DNA from: Edaphochlamys debaryana
Lineage: Eukaryota > Chlorophyta > Chlorophyceae > Chlamydomonadales
Reading direction: 5' to 3'
NCBI GenBank assembly: GCA_016858145.1
Contig: JAEHOE010000063.1
Span: 62,001-126,000 of the forward strand
Length of the DNA stretch: 64,000 nt
Part shown: positions 10,501 through 22,500 of the stretch, piece by piece
Layout of the letters: the number at the start of each line of letters is the position of its first letter
Position numbering within the stretch: position 1 is the stretch's first letter
Position numbers and translations under genes: made by a program
The notes under the pieces: generated by a model
Seen by the model: the letters and a program-made list of their open reading frames with translations, nothing else
Database searches by the model: none
What the model was told of the DNA's origin: nothing

Positions 10501-13500
10501 CTTCACGGCGCCGTCGCGGCTGCCCGAGGCAATGAAGGCTCCGTCGGGGGAGAAGGAGCAGCCGGTGATGGACTTGGAGTGGGCCTGGGGGGAAACGGGG
10601 GAAACACGGGGGGAAAGCGTGTGTGTTTCGTGACACGCGCACGTGGCAGGCACCGTCGGGGGAGAAGGAGCAGCCGGTTGTTGACATTGGAAGGGGAACA
10701 GAGAACCGTTGAAACGCATTGTACGGCATGCTGTACGGCATGCCGTACCTTCATAGGCTCGCTGTAGTCACCGCGGCCCGTGTCCCAGTACCGCAGCGTA
10801 CGGTCGTCCGAGGCGGAGAGCAGGGAGGCGGGCAGGTTGGGGTGGAAGGCAAGGCAGTTGACGTTGTTTGTGTGGCCCTGACAGGGGGGGGGGGAAAGGA
10901 GGGGGGGGGAGGGCAGGGAGGGGGGAGAGCAGGGAGGCGGGCAGGTGGAGAGAGAGAGAGCGGTGAAGGGTGCAGGGGAGGCCAGCAGGGCATGGCAAGC
11001 CGCCCTGCAATCCGTAACTATCCGATCAGTGCATCCAAACGCTGCCAACTGCTCAGTCCCTACCTCGAGTTTGCCGATGTGCCGCCCTGTCTCTGCGTCC
11101 CACAGGCGGATCAGCTGGGCGAGATGGGGAGGGGGGGACAAGAGTGGGAGGACGGTTAAGGGGGGAGAGGGGGGAGAGGCGGGCGAGGGGGGAGAGGCGG
11201 GAGACGGGGGAGAGGCGGGCGAGGGCGGGGAGGCGGGCGAGGGGGAGAGGCGGGCGAGGGGGGGAGGCCACACGCAGCAGCTCAGGGGCAGGAAAGCTAT
11301 GACGGGAGATGACGCCAATACTGAGAGGGGGAGAGGATCGAGGCAGGGGGGGGGGGAAGCACGGCAACGCAGGCCAAAGCCCCCACGCTCGTGTGCTCGT
11401 GCCTGGAACCCACCCCCCCACCCCCGACCGCACCTCGTCCCGTCCCCCGCTGGCCAGTGTCTTGCCGTCGGGGCTCCAGGCCAGGGCGAACACGAAGGCG
11501 GTGTGGGCCTCCTGGGGGGGGTGAGTGGAGTGGAGTGGAGGGGCGCGTTGGATGAGGGGTAAGGCACGCAGTGTCTTCGCTACCGAGACCTGGCCTCTAA
11601 GTGCAGCCGGCCTCCCGAAAGCGAGCCGTTTCTCTCCTTTCCTCACTTGCTCGCTTCTTCATTCCTCTCACATCAACCCTTTTGTCCATGTATGCAGCGG
11701 CGCTCCTCCACTTGAGCCGACTGCCATAGCCTCCTCGAGTTCTTGAGCACCGCCTCCCTCCCTCAACCTACCCCTATGTGCACGTCTACCCGTGCTCCCT
11801 TAGTCCCTTCCCCCCTCTCCCTCCCTCCATCTTTCCATGTTAGCCCGTCTACCCTTGCCCCCCATTGTCCCTCCCCCCTCTCCCTCCCTTGCCTGCGGCG
11901 CCTCCTCCACGTGCGCCGTCTCCCACAGCCGTACGGTCATGTCCCATGACACCGAGGCGAAGCGGGAGGGGTGGGCGGGGCTGAAGGCGCCGGCGGTCAC
12001 GATGTTGGTGTGGCCCTGTGTGTCAGGGGGGGGGGATGGCGAGGCGTGAGGTGAGGCGACGCAGGGGGGGGGGTGAAGGGGTGAGAGCAGAGAACGGTGG
12101 TGGCGAGGTAACATGGAAGCATCGTGTCTGCACAGCCCCTCGTGCCTCGCTACGCCCCCCCTGCCCGCCCCCCCTTCCCCTCTCGCACGTGCCTCGACCC
12201 GCCCCCTCCCTCTGCCCCCTTACCTGCCCCCATCCGCCTCTCCTCTCAGGCCCATCCCCCACTCCTTGCCCTCCCGCGTACCTCCAGGATGCCCGCGCTC
12301 TAGACATGTGCCTCGACCCCCCCCCTCCCTGTGCCCCCCCCCCCCCAACCGCCTCCCCTCTTAGGCCCCCCCCCTCCACCCTCGGCCACGCACCTCCAGC
12401 ACGCCCGTGCACTTTCCGGCGCTGGGATCCCACACTCGGACCGTCTGTGGGGGTGGAGAGGTGCGGCGGTAAGCGGGGTAGGGCGAGGGGCACATTGAGG
12501 CTGGGACCGGGCATTAGGCCAGAGTAAACAAGTCAGCGAGCCCAGCCCCAGCCGGGGCTGGAGGGGGGGTGAGGGCCCACCTCGTCCTAGCCGCAGGAGG
12601 CCAAGTCCCCCTCGGCTGGTACGCCACCTGCCTCCCACCCACCTCGGCACACAGACCCTCCCTTCCTCTCATCACCCCGCCCCCCCCCCCACCTTGTCCT
12701 TGCCGCATGATGCCAGGGTGGCTCCGTCGGGGCTCCAAGCCACCCCCAGGACGCTGTAGCGGTGGCCCTGGGGGGGGGGGTCGGGGGGACGGGTAGGGGG
12801 AAACGGACGTGTGTGTTTCGGGCCAAAGACGTGGAGTGGGAACGTCGGGGCTCCAAGCCACCCCCAGGACGCTGTAGCGGTGGCCCTGGGGGCGGGAGGG
12901 CGGGGAAGGAAGGGCAATGCAGAGGCCCGAGGCCCCCCCGTTGAGCCTCCATGAGGAAACTCCCCCACCTGCAGCACGTGCAGGCATTCTGCTCCTGCAC
13001 CCCCCTCCGCCCCCACACCTGCCCTCTCCTTACCCCTCCCCCCCCCCCCCCCACCCCCCCACCTGCAGCACGTGCAGGCACTCCCCGGTGCCCGCGTCCC
13101 ACACGCGGGCAGAGTAGTCGTCGGAGGCGGAGGCGAGGCGGGAGCCGTCGGGCGCCCAGGCCACGGAGCGTACGCCGTTGGTGTGGCCCTGGGGGCAGGG
13201 GGGGTAAGGGGCGGGGAAAGGGGGGGGGGGCGCGTGTGTTTTATGACGCGGGCACGTGGGGAGGCAGGAGCCTTCGAGCCGTGTGGGCCTGCCGCAACCC
13301 TCCCGGTGCGCTCCCCCGGCAGCTGTCCATCGCGCAAACCGCCTCCCCCAACGCGGCCCTACCCTCCAAACCTCTCTCCCCCTCGCCCCCCTGCCCCCTG
13401 CCCCCCCCCCCCACCTCCAGCGTGTGGGTGCTCTGACCCGACTCCCCGTCCCACAGCCGCACCGCCCCGTCCTCCCCCCCGGAGGCAAGCAGGGGCCCCC

Positions 13501-16500
13501 CGGGGCGGCGCCACGCCACACACGTGGCCCGGCCCGAGTGGCCCTGAGGGGTTTGGAGAGGGGAAAGGGAGGGGAGGGGGAGGGGTAAACGTGTGTGTTT
13601 TAAGACGCGGGCACGGCGGTCGGTAGGCGGCGCCACGCCACACACGTGGCCCGGCCCGTGTGCCCCTTCGGGGGGGAGGAAAGGGAGGGGAAAGGGAGCG
13701 GAAAGGGAGGGGAAAGGGAGCGGAAAGGGAGGGGAAAGGGAGCGGAAAGGGAGGGGAAAGGGAGGGAGGTTGGGTGGGTTGGAGGGTTGGGCGTTAGGCG
13801 GTGGCCATCCCTCCTCATCCCTTTGCGCCTCCCAGCCCTCGCGCCCCCGCTCCCGCGCCCCCGCCCCCTCTCCTGGTTCCCCCGCCCCCGCCCCCCCTCA
13901 CCAGCAGTGTCTCCGTGCACTGCCCACTGGCTGGGTCCCACATCATAAGCGTGCGGTCGTCACTGGGGGGTGATGGTTGGGGGGGTGGGGGTGGAAAGCC
14001 GGTGGGGAGGGAGGGTTGGAAGGGTGGGGAGGTGTAGGGTGCGCTCCGAGCAAGGGGAGGGGGGGGGGCGGGGGGAACTACGACGTGTGCATAAGCGTGC
14101 GGTCGTCACTGGGGGTCGGGGAGGGGGGGAGGGGGATGGGAGGGGGGGGGGGTGGCAGTGGGGGGTTGGAAGGGGGTGGGGCGGACCGGGGGGTGTTTCG
14201 AGTAAGAGGCAATGCGGGAGGATCCCATGAGCGCTGGGGCCTTTGGGGGCAAGCGCATCGGGCTGGCGATGCGGGAGCCGTCCATCTTCGGCCACGAAAC
14301 ACACACGTTTCCCACTTGCCCCCTCACCCCCTACCCCCCCGACACCCCCCCCATACACACCTGGCGCTGGCGATGCGGGAGCCGTCTGGGGCCCAATCCA
14401 CGCACGACACGCCCCCGTCGTGGCCCTGCAGGGGGGGGGGCGGGTCGGGGGGGCGGGGATGGGGGGGGAAACGTGTGTGTTTCGTGGCCGGTGAGGGTAC
14501 ACGACCGCGCACGACACGCCCCCGTCGTGGCCCTTCAGCAGGGGGGGGGCCCTTTCCCACCCCCGTCCCCGTCCCCTTGCCATTCCCCCCTGGTCCCCCC
14601 TCCACCCCCCCCTTTAGGGCCCCACCAGCAGGGTGGTGAGGATGCGGGCGCTGGCTGCATCCCACACGATGATGGACTTGTCCGCGCTGGGGGGGGGGGG
14701 AGACGGGTGACGGGGAGAAGAATCGAGTTGTGCACAGTAAACCCCCTTCCTCCTTGCCACGCGGCCCTATCCCGACCCTACTTCTTACGCCCTTCCTCCC
14801 TGCGACACGACAACCCCCTTCCTCCTTGCCACGTGGCCCATCCCCCGGGCCCATGCTCCGACCCTGCCCCCTACCCTAGCTGGGGGACACGTGCAGCTGT
14901 GTATTGCATTGCCCCTCCCCCCCCTTCATGCACCTGGCGCTGACGAAGCGGGTGCCGTCGGGGCTCCAGCAGGTGGAGGAGACCAGGGCCTGGTGGACCT
15001 GACAGGGGGGGAGAGGGAGGGGGGGCCCGGGCGACAAGGAGGGATGGGGGGCGACGAAGGGATTGGGGAGGCAATCAACCCCCCAGTCGAATGCGGGCAA
15101 GACCTTGCACTGATCAGTTCTGCCCCCCCCCCCCTCCGCCCCTGCCCCCTACCTTGAGCTTTGCCAGGGGCTCGCCAGTCCGCGCATCCCACAGCCGCAC
15201 CTGTCAGGGGGGGGGAGGAGGGGGGGGGTGAAGGGATGAAGGGGTGAAGGGTGGAAGGGGTGAAGGGTGGAAGGGGTGAATATATGGCAGGGGGAGGGGG
15301 GATGGCCAGGTAGGTCAGGGGGAGGGGGGAGCGAGCACCCTGCTGCCAACGACATCCCACCCCCGTGCCCCCCTTTGCCCCCGCCCCCTCCAGCCCCCTA
15401 CCGTGGAGTCGTCTGCGCCGGTGGCGAGGCACCGGCCGTCCGGGGAGAAGGACACGGCCCGGGCCATGTCGGTGTGGCCCTGGGGGGGGGGCGCGGGGGG
15501 GAAACGGGGAGAGACGGGCGTGTGTGTTTCGTGACACGCGGGCACGTGGGGCCGTCCGGGGAGAAGGACACGGCCCGGGCCATGTCGGTGTGGCCCTGGG
15601 GGGGGGGGGCGGGGGGCAAGGGGGAGAGAGGGGCGTGTGTGTTTCGTGACACGCGGGCACGTGGGGCCGTCCGGGGTCCGGGGAGAAGGGCACCCCTAGT
15701 ACCCGGCACGGCCCTTCCAACCACGACCCGCAACCGCAGCTTGCGACTCCGCAGTCGCCCGAAAAGCACCCTCTCTTGCGCGCCGGGGGAAGGGCCGTCA
15801 ACCGCAAAGCGCAGCCCCCTTCCTCCCCTCCCCCGCCATCCACCCCACCCCACCCCCCCACTTCGCCCGCCCCCTCGCTGCCCCCACCTTGAGCGTTGCC
15901 GCCAGGGGGGGCCACGACCGCCTCGCGCCCAGGTGATGCCTCAGCCGCCACCGGCCCCCTCCACCTGCACCTGCCCCTGCCCCACCTGCCGCTTTCCCCC
16001 CTCCTGACCCGTCCCCACACTCTGTCCCGCCGCCTGCTCCGCCCGTGCCCCCGGCCCCGGCCGCCGGCACCGCCTCCTGCGCCCTCTGGAAGGTGGCGGA
16101 AGCTAGGGGACAGCACAGCGCCGAACCCGCCACGCCCTCCCCCGACAGAGGGTTGACAGCCCCCGCCGCCCCCGCCGCCGCCGCCCCCAGCTCCGGCCCC
16201 CGGGCCAGCAGCCAGCGCTGCAGGTCGGACAGCAAGCCATAGGCGGCGGTTGCTGACGACGGCGACGACGGTTGACCGTTGGCGGTTGGCGGGCGAGCGG
16301 CGGTTGGGGCGGAGGTTGCGGAGGAGGGGGCGGGGGTGGAGGTGGCGGGGTAGCGCAGCGCGTCGCGGCAGAGTACGGAGGTGCCGTACCCCTGACTAAA
16401 GGCGGCAGCCAGGAAGCCGTACGCGCCGCCGCCCAGCAGGTCGGTTAGGCCGCCAGCATCACGTGCTGACGTCAGATGGCGGGCGGTGTACTTGAGGGCG

Positions 16501-19500
16501 TATGGCGGGGCCGTTGCGCCTGGACGTGAAGGGGGCGGGGGCATCGTGGAGATGTTTGAGCTGAAAGAGTGGGGGGTTGTAGTGTGCAGGGGCTAGGCGG
16601 GGGAAGCAGGCGAGGTGACACTAGGGCGTAGGGCGGTCTGGGCCGGAGGAAAGCATCCTTTGTGAAGGGGCGAGGTCGGGGGGGTTGGGGGTTGGGGGTA
16701 AGTTAGCGTCACGCATCAGCGGCGGTTGGGGGCTGGGGAAGGGGGGTTCAGGCAAGCGATGTGAAGCGGGGCACGGGAAAGGGTTGGGCCGCACGACTGG
16801 GTGTCTGCCATGACACGCCAGACGAGCAGCGTGTCGTACCGTACGGCAGCCGCGTGCCGTACCTGCCGTGCTGTGTACGGCGCGCGCCGCCTTGAGCAGG
16901 TGTCGGCCCAGCAGCGAGTGCCCCCTCACGGGGTCCACCGCGTGAGCCCCGGCCTGAGGGGGGAAGGGGGAAGGTGTGTGTGTGTGGGGGGGGGGGGCAG
17001 GCGGTTCATTGAAGCGTCATGGGATGGCCAGGTGGGAGCGGATGCCCCTCACGACCACAGACCCCACCTCAGACCCCTTCACACCCCTCATCACCTCATC
17101 ACCTCAGCATATCCCGCGTATACGTATATGACACCGGTAAGGTAAGATAGCAGCAATGTCCAATCTCCTGGTGCTGTCTCGCTTGCCGGTTCCTGCGATA
17201 CCCCACGCGGCCCAGCACACGCCCCTCACGACCCCCACATTCACCGGTCCCATGACACCTTCCCTACTCGAGCAGCGATTCGGCCAAGCCATCCTCAGAC
17301 CCCTTACGTATACCAGCACATTGTCCATTACTATTCATGTCAGACTCACCTGCGGGCTCCGCAGCCACTCGGCCAGGCCCCGGCTGAGCGCGAAGGCGGC
17401 GGGGCCCGCGGCGGCGGGGGCGAGTGTGAGCGGCGCACCGGGCAGCAGCGGCAGCGCCGGGGCCAGGCCCATGCCGGCCAGCAGGCTGCGGGGGAGCGGC
17501 TCCTGAGATGGGGGAAAGCAAGGTGGGAGGAAAGGGGGGACGTTTCAAGGAGGAGAGACGGGGAGAGGCACTGAAGGCGTAAACCGTGGTCACCCTGACG
17601 CGTCGGCAAAACACACACACGCTGCCCACAGCCCCCCCTTTCCCCCCACCTGCGCCGCCAGCAGCCGGCCAGCAGGTCCCGCACCGCCCCATCACGATGC
17701 GTCGGCAAAACACACACACGCTGCCCACAGCGCCCTCTCCCCCCCGTCCCCCCCACCTGCGCCGCCAGCAGCACCGCCAGCAGGTCCCGCACCGCCCCAT
17801 CACGACGCGTCGGCAAAACACACACACGCTGCCCACAGCCCCTCTCCCCCCCGTCCCCCCCACCTGCGCCGCCAGCAGCACCGCCAGCAGGTCCCGCACC
17901 GCCGCCCGCTCCTCCGCCCCCGGGAGGGCCCCTATGGCCCTGTCAAAGAGCCTGGAGCCGGGGACGGGACGGAATGGGGTTGGCACAGGGGGTTGGCCCT
18001 TCACAGGCCGGCAGCAGTTCCAGCGCCTCCCCTCGACTGCCCACCGTCCAGAAACCCACAACACCTTTCCCTAACCCCAGCCCCTCCCCACCTCGTGTAC
18101 AGGCCGTGGACGTCCTCCAGCGAAGGCGGCGCCGCCAGGCCTCCCCCCGCCCACGCCCCCGACCCCGACCCCGCCGCGGCGCAGGCTCTGCGCACCGGGT
18201 GGTACAGCAGCACCCCCCCGGCCGGCACCTGCACCGTCACCGGCCCCTGCACCGGCCCTGCCGCAGCCCCCGCGGTGCCGCTTGCTGCGGGGGCCAAAGC
18301 CTGCGCCGAGGGCGGACGCGACCCGCTCTCCCCCGCGCCCGCCGCCAGCGCGGAGGCCGGACGCGAGCCGCCCGCTCCCCCTCCTGTCCCCCCCCCTCCC
18401 CCCCCTGCCCCAGCCCCACCCCCAACCCCAGCTGAAGGCCCCGGGCGGGGCCCGGCCGCGTCCGGTCTCAACAGCTGCCGGGGCTCGAGGAAGGTGACGC
18501 CGCCGCCGGGGCCCAGGGCGGCCTCGAGGGCGGCCCGCGCGGCGCCGCCCAGACCCGTGGGTCGGCAGGTGAGGACGAAGCGCACGCAGGGGGGCAGGGC
18601 GGCCAGGGCGCGGGCCAGCAGCTGGTAGAGGCGGTTGCCGCAGACCTCGACGGTTGGGGCGGTTGGGGCGGTTGGGGTGGTTGGGGTGGTTGCGGATGTT
18701 TGGACGGGGTCGGCCTCGTCCAGGCCGTCGATGAGGATCACGACCTGGGGGATGAGGGGATGAGGGGATGAGGGAAGGGACTCAGAAGGATCTGAGGAAG
18801 TGGTGTATCCAGAGGGGTGATCAGGGAAGGGGGATCATCTCCTACCCGCTCACGCCCCAATAATTCCCTCCGTCCCCCTCCGCCCCCCACCTGCTGCCCC
18901 TCCTGCAGCTGCCCCAGCGGCTTGAGCAGCACCTCCGCCACCGCCGCCTCCCACTCGTCCCCCGGCAGCCCCGCCAGCCGGGGGGGGTCCAGACGGAGCA
19001 CGTGGGTCCGCACCGCGGGGACACTTCGGGGGTGTGTAACGGGGGTGAGACACAGCTGTCACAACAATAGCAGGACTTCCCTCTCCCATCCCCTCTCCCA
19101 CCCCCCCACCATCCACCCCTCTACTGCCCCCCCCTTGCTCCTCCCCCCCCACCCCCACCTGTCCGCCAGCTGGTGCGCCAGGGACTTGACCAGTCGCACT
19201 GGGTCGCAGGAGCGCTGGTCGGAGGCGGTCACAAAGTGGTAGGCCCTGGGGGGGGGGGAGAAGGACAAGTGATAGTGGATGGGCAGCCATGCCCTTGCAT
19301 GACCGGATAGAGTCCCTGCCTCAGAGCAGCCCCTGCAGCTCCCCGGCTCGGCACCGTTGCTCCTGCTCCCAAGCCCCCGACCAGACCGCTGACCCCACAC
19401 CGCCTGCATTCACTCTCGTGCCCTTTGGTTGAGCCCCTCGCCCTCTGAGGACCATCATCGCCCCTGCCACTCCCACGCACCCGATCCTGCTCCCCAGCTC

Positions 19501-22500
19501 GGGGCTGGCGGTCAGCGCCGCCGCAAAGGCGCTCTTGCCCTCCCCCGCCCCGCCCAGCACACAAAGCGCACGCCAGCCCGCACGCGAGCCGGCGGCAAGC
19601 CACTGAGACACGGGCTCAAAGTCCCAACACGAGATCGCCGCTTGGTACGGATCGGCGCCTGATCCGGATCCGGTTTTGTCGGCTTCGGTGGATCCGGATT
19701 CGGTGTTTCCATTTGGTCCGGGATCCGAACCGTACAGGCGTGCGACCTCCGCGAGCCTCGCGTCCCGGACCGCCATGTACGGCAGCGGGTCGCAGAGCAG
19801 CATGAGCCGCATCTGGGTGTCGTACGCCTCGTAGCTGCCGTACATCGCGGTGACGTCGCGCTGCGCGGCCGTACGGTCGGTCGGATCTGTCGTATCGGCG
19901 CGCCGAACGTCCATCTCCTCGATCAGGGCGAGGCGGTCGGGGGTGCGCGATGGCAGGAGGAGGCGGTCGGTGCCGTGGATCGAGAGCGTGTGGGCCCACT
20001 CCAGCATGCACCTGGGGGGGCAGAGGTCAGGAAGTGGTAGGCGGGGGAGGAATGGGTTGAACGGCGTTTACGAGACAGATATGCAGACGGCGCAGACCAA
20101 GCAGACCGTGCTCGTTGCCCCCGCCTCAAGCCCATACCCGCCCCCCCCCCGCCAAACACACACCATGCCCGGTGGCAGGGGTTGCAAGCCCCCAGGTCCA
20201 TCACCACAAGGGTGCCCTCCACAGCCGCCTGCCAAGGGGGGAAAGAGGGGGACCAAGGGAAGAGGGGGCAGAGGGGGGAAGAGTGAGGAGTGGTGGCAGG
20301 GGGGGGGGGGCGGCGGGGGCCCCAGAAGACGGACAACGGAAGGAGAGCAAGGGGTGATGCGGGCGTGCGGGTGCGCTGTATCCGTCTCTCCGCCCGACCT
20401 CTCTGCGAGTCTCGCCGGTAGGCAGCCTCCAGCTGCCCTCGCCCTGTTGTGCAAGGTCCCCGGCGGCCCTGATCATCCCCCCCGTACCACACCATACCGA
20501 CCTTGCCAAGGCCACACCACAAACCACGACACTTGGTCCGGCCCCCTCTCCCTCTTGCCCCCCCACCTGGATGACCTCCCTGAACGCCGCCACGTCAGCC
20601 TCGTGGTGCTGCGTGTCCTTTTGCTGCGGGTGTGGGGGCGGGAGGTGCGAGTGCAGGGCATGCACCGGGGTGAGAGAGGCTGGCTCTGGCTGCTACGTGA
20701 TCCTCTCCGCCCGATATTCCCCCATGACGTTCAATCTAGAAACATACAACCCACGCACATACGCCCCCCCCGGCCCCCCTCCTGCCTGGTTGACCGCCGC
20801 CACGTCCAGCCACACACGCGTGTCCTCCGGCGCGGCCGCCAGCATCCCCTCCACGGCCCGGACCGTGTGGGCGAAGCGGCCCTTCCTGGGGGGCGGGACA
20901 CGGTTTGGGGGACTACCATCGCCAGTACCCATGACCGACCAAGCGTTGATCCCACGGCGCTCCCCCTCCTCCAACTACCGCCAACTACCTACTCCCAACT
21001 CCAACTGCCAACTCCCAACTCCCAACTGTCAACTGCCAACTGCCAACCCACCATGCGTGGCTGACGAAGAAGTGGGGCTCGCCCACGTCCTCCGCCTCGA
21101 TCTGGCAGGCGTTACGCGGCGAGGCGAGGAGTGGAGGCATTGGAGAGGGAGGTCAGGGGCGGGCCAGGCCTCAGGCGAGCCAGAAGCTGGCTAGAGGCTG
21201 GGACAGGGGCTGAGCACGGGGTTCCGCGCAGGGAGCAGAAGGCAGCACAGCCAAGGCCGGCCGGGAGGGTGCATACCAGCAAGGCACGCCGGATGCTGGA
21301 GGCGAAGTGTCGCTCGGCACGAAACACATCTGGCAGCCCCCTCCGCCCCTCCCTCCCCCCCGCCCCCATCTCGTTGCGGTCCTCCGCCAGACGTCAACAG
21401 CGCTTGCACACGGTGCACACCGTGCCGCCCGGTGCGTGCCTGACACGCGAAACACATCTGGCAGCTCACTGCGCCCCCCCCTCTTCCCCCCTCCCCCCAC
21501 CTCGTTGCGGTCCTCCGCCAGGCGGCACCAGTTCTCGTCCGTGATGGGCATTACGTAACGCGCCACCACGTCAGCAGTGGTGATCTTGTCGTACTCCTCC
21601 CCGAAGTGGGCCGCCACCTGACAGGGCAGGGAGGTGGGGGGGGGGGGCGGGGGGGGGAATTGGTACCGCGCGAGGAGGCCAGTGCCAGCGGCGCAGCCTG
21701 GGCCTGCCTGCCCTCCTCCCGGCGCTCTCGCTTTCCCTCTCTCTGCTTCAGTATGGCCCAGTACAGTCCTGTTACCAGCCCCCCCCCACACCCATTGACG
21801 CCTCCCCGTGCACCTGTTGCAGTACAGCGTACGGCACACACACTCTGCGGTATGTCATCAACCCCCACCCCCCACCCCCAAACCCCTCCCCACCCTCCAC
21901 CCCACCTTGGCTGCTAGCCTGCGCAGGCCGCGGAGGGTGATGGCCTTGGACACAGCCGCCAGGGGGCTGTCATCTGGGGGGGAGAGAGGGGGGGTTGACT
22001 TTCTGACAGACTGGAGGGAGCGGAAGGAGAGCAGGGAGGGGGGGGACGGGCAAATCCGGAAGGGCAGGGGGATCAGGACGGCGCACGCACGCAAGGGCTG
22101 TCAGGCCGCACACACATTGCAGTGCCCTCGCCGCACAGTCTGCGGACGACCCGCTCCCTCCTAGCACCCAGCACCCAGCACCCAGCACCCAGCACCCACC
22201 CTTGTGCACCGGGACCTTCGCCTTCTTAGGCTCAGCCGGGGGGGCCTTGAGCACGGGCTGTTGGGGCCGGGGCGAGAGCAGGACGGGCCAGGGCGGTAAG
22301 GCATCGGGGGGGGGCGCGGCGCTCGCACGAGCGTCCCGCGGCGTAAGACGGGCTCCTAACGCCTCCGAGCATTGCCGTAGGAATCCGTGCCAACCCGTCA
22401 CCCCGATAGCCCGACGCCCTCCGCTCCCCCGGGACTGCGGGACCCGGAGGACCTAGCCCGGCCCCTGGGCGGCAGCCGGCCTCCCGGCCCCCCGGCCTCC

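Larger units (their letters stand above)
7542..15480 (-). other. WD40 repeat region of the NLR-like gene (about 16 repeats)
   Basis: Repeats in order on the minus strand start GHTDMARAVSFSPDG (15480), VHQALVSSTCWSPDG (15000), GHDGGVSCVDWAPDG (14430), GHSGRATCVAW (13550), GHTNGVRSVAWAPDG (13190), GHRYSVLGVAWSPDG (12770), GHTNIVTAGAFSP (12015), EAHTAFVFALAWSPDG (11513), GHTNNVNCLAFHP (10880), AHSKSITGCSFSPDG (10586), QAITCVAW (about 9920, with an Ala/Gly/Pro-rich insertion of about 90 residues), GHKAEVTSIAWSPDG (9190), GHTEEVLCVAWSPDG (8504) and GHSEAVRQCVWSPDG (7862). Blade ends such as VRLWDARTG, ARVWDAGTG, IRLWDAETG and IRVWNS are usually on separate exons. The number fits two beta-propellers. 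Confidence 0.9.
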
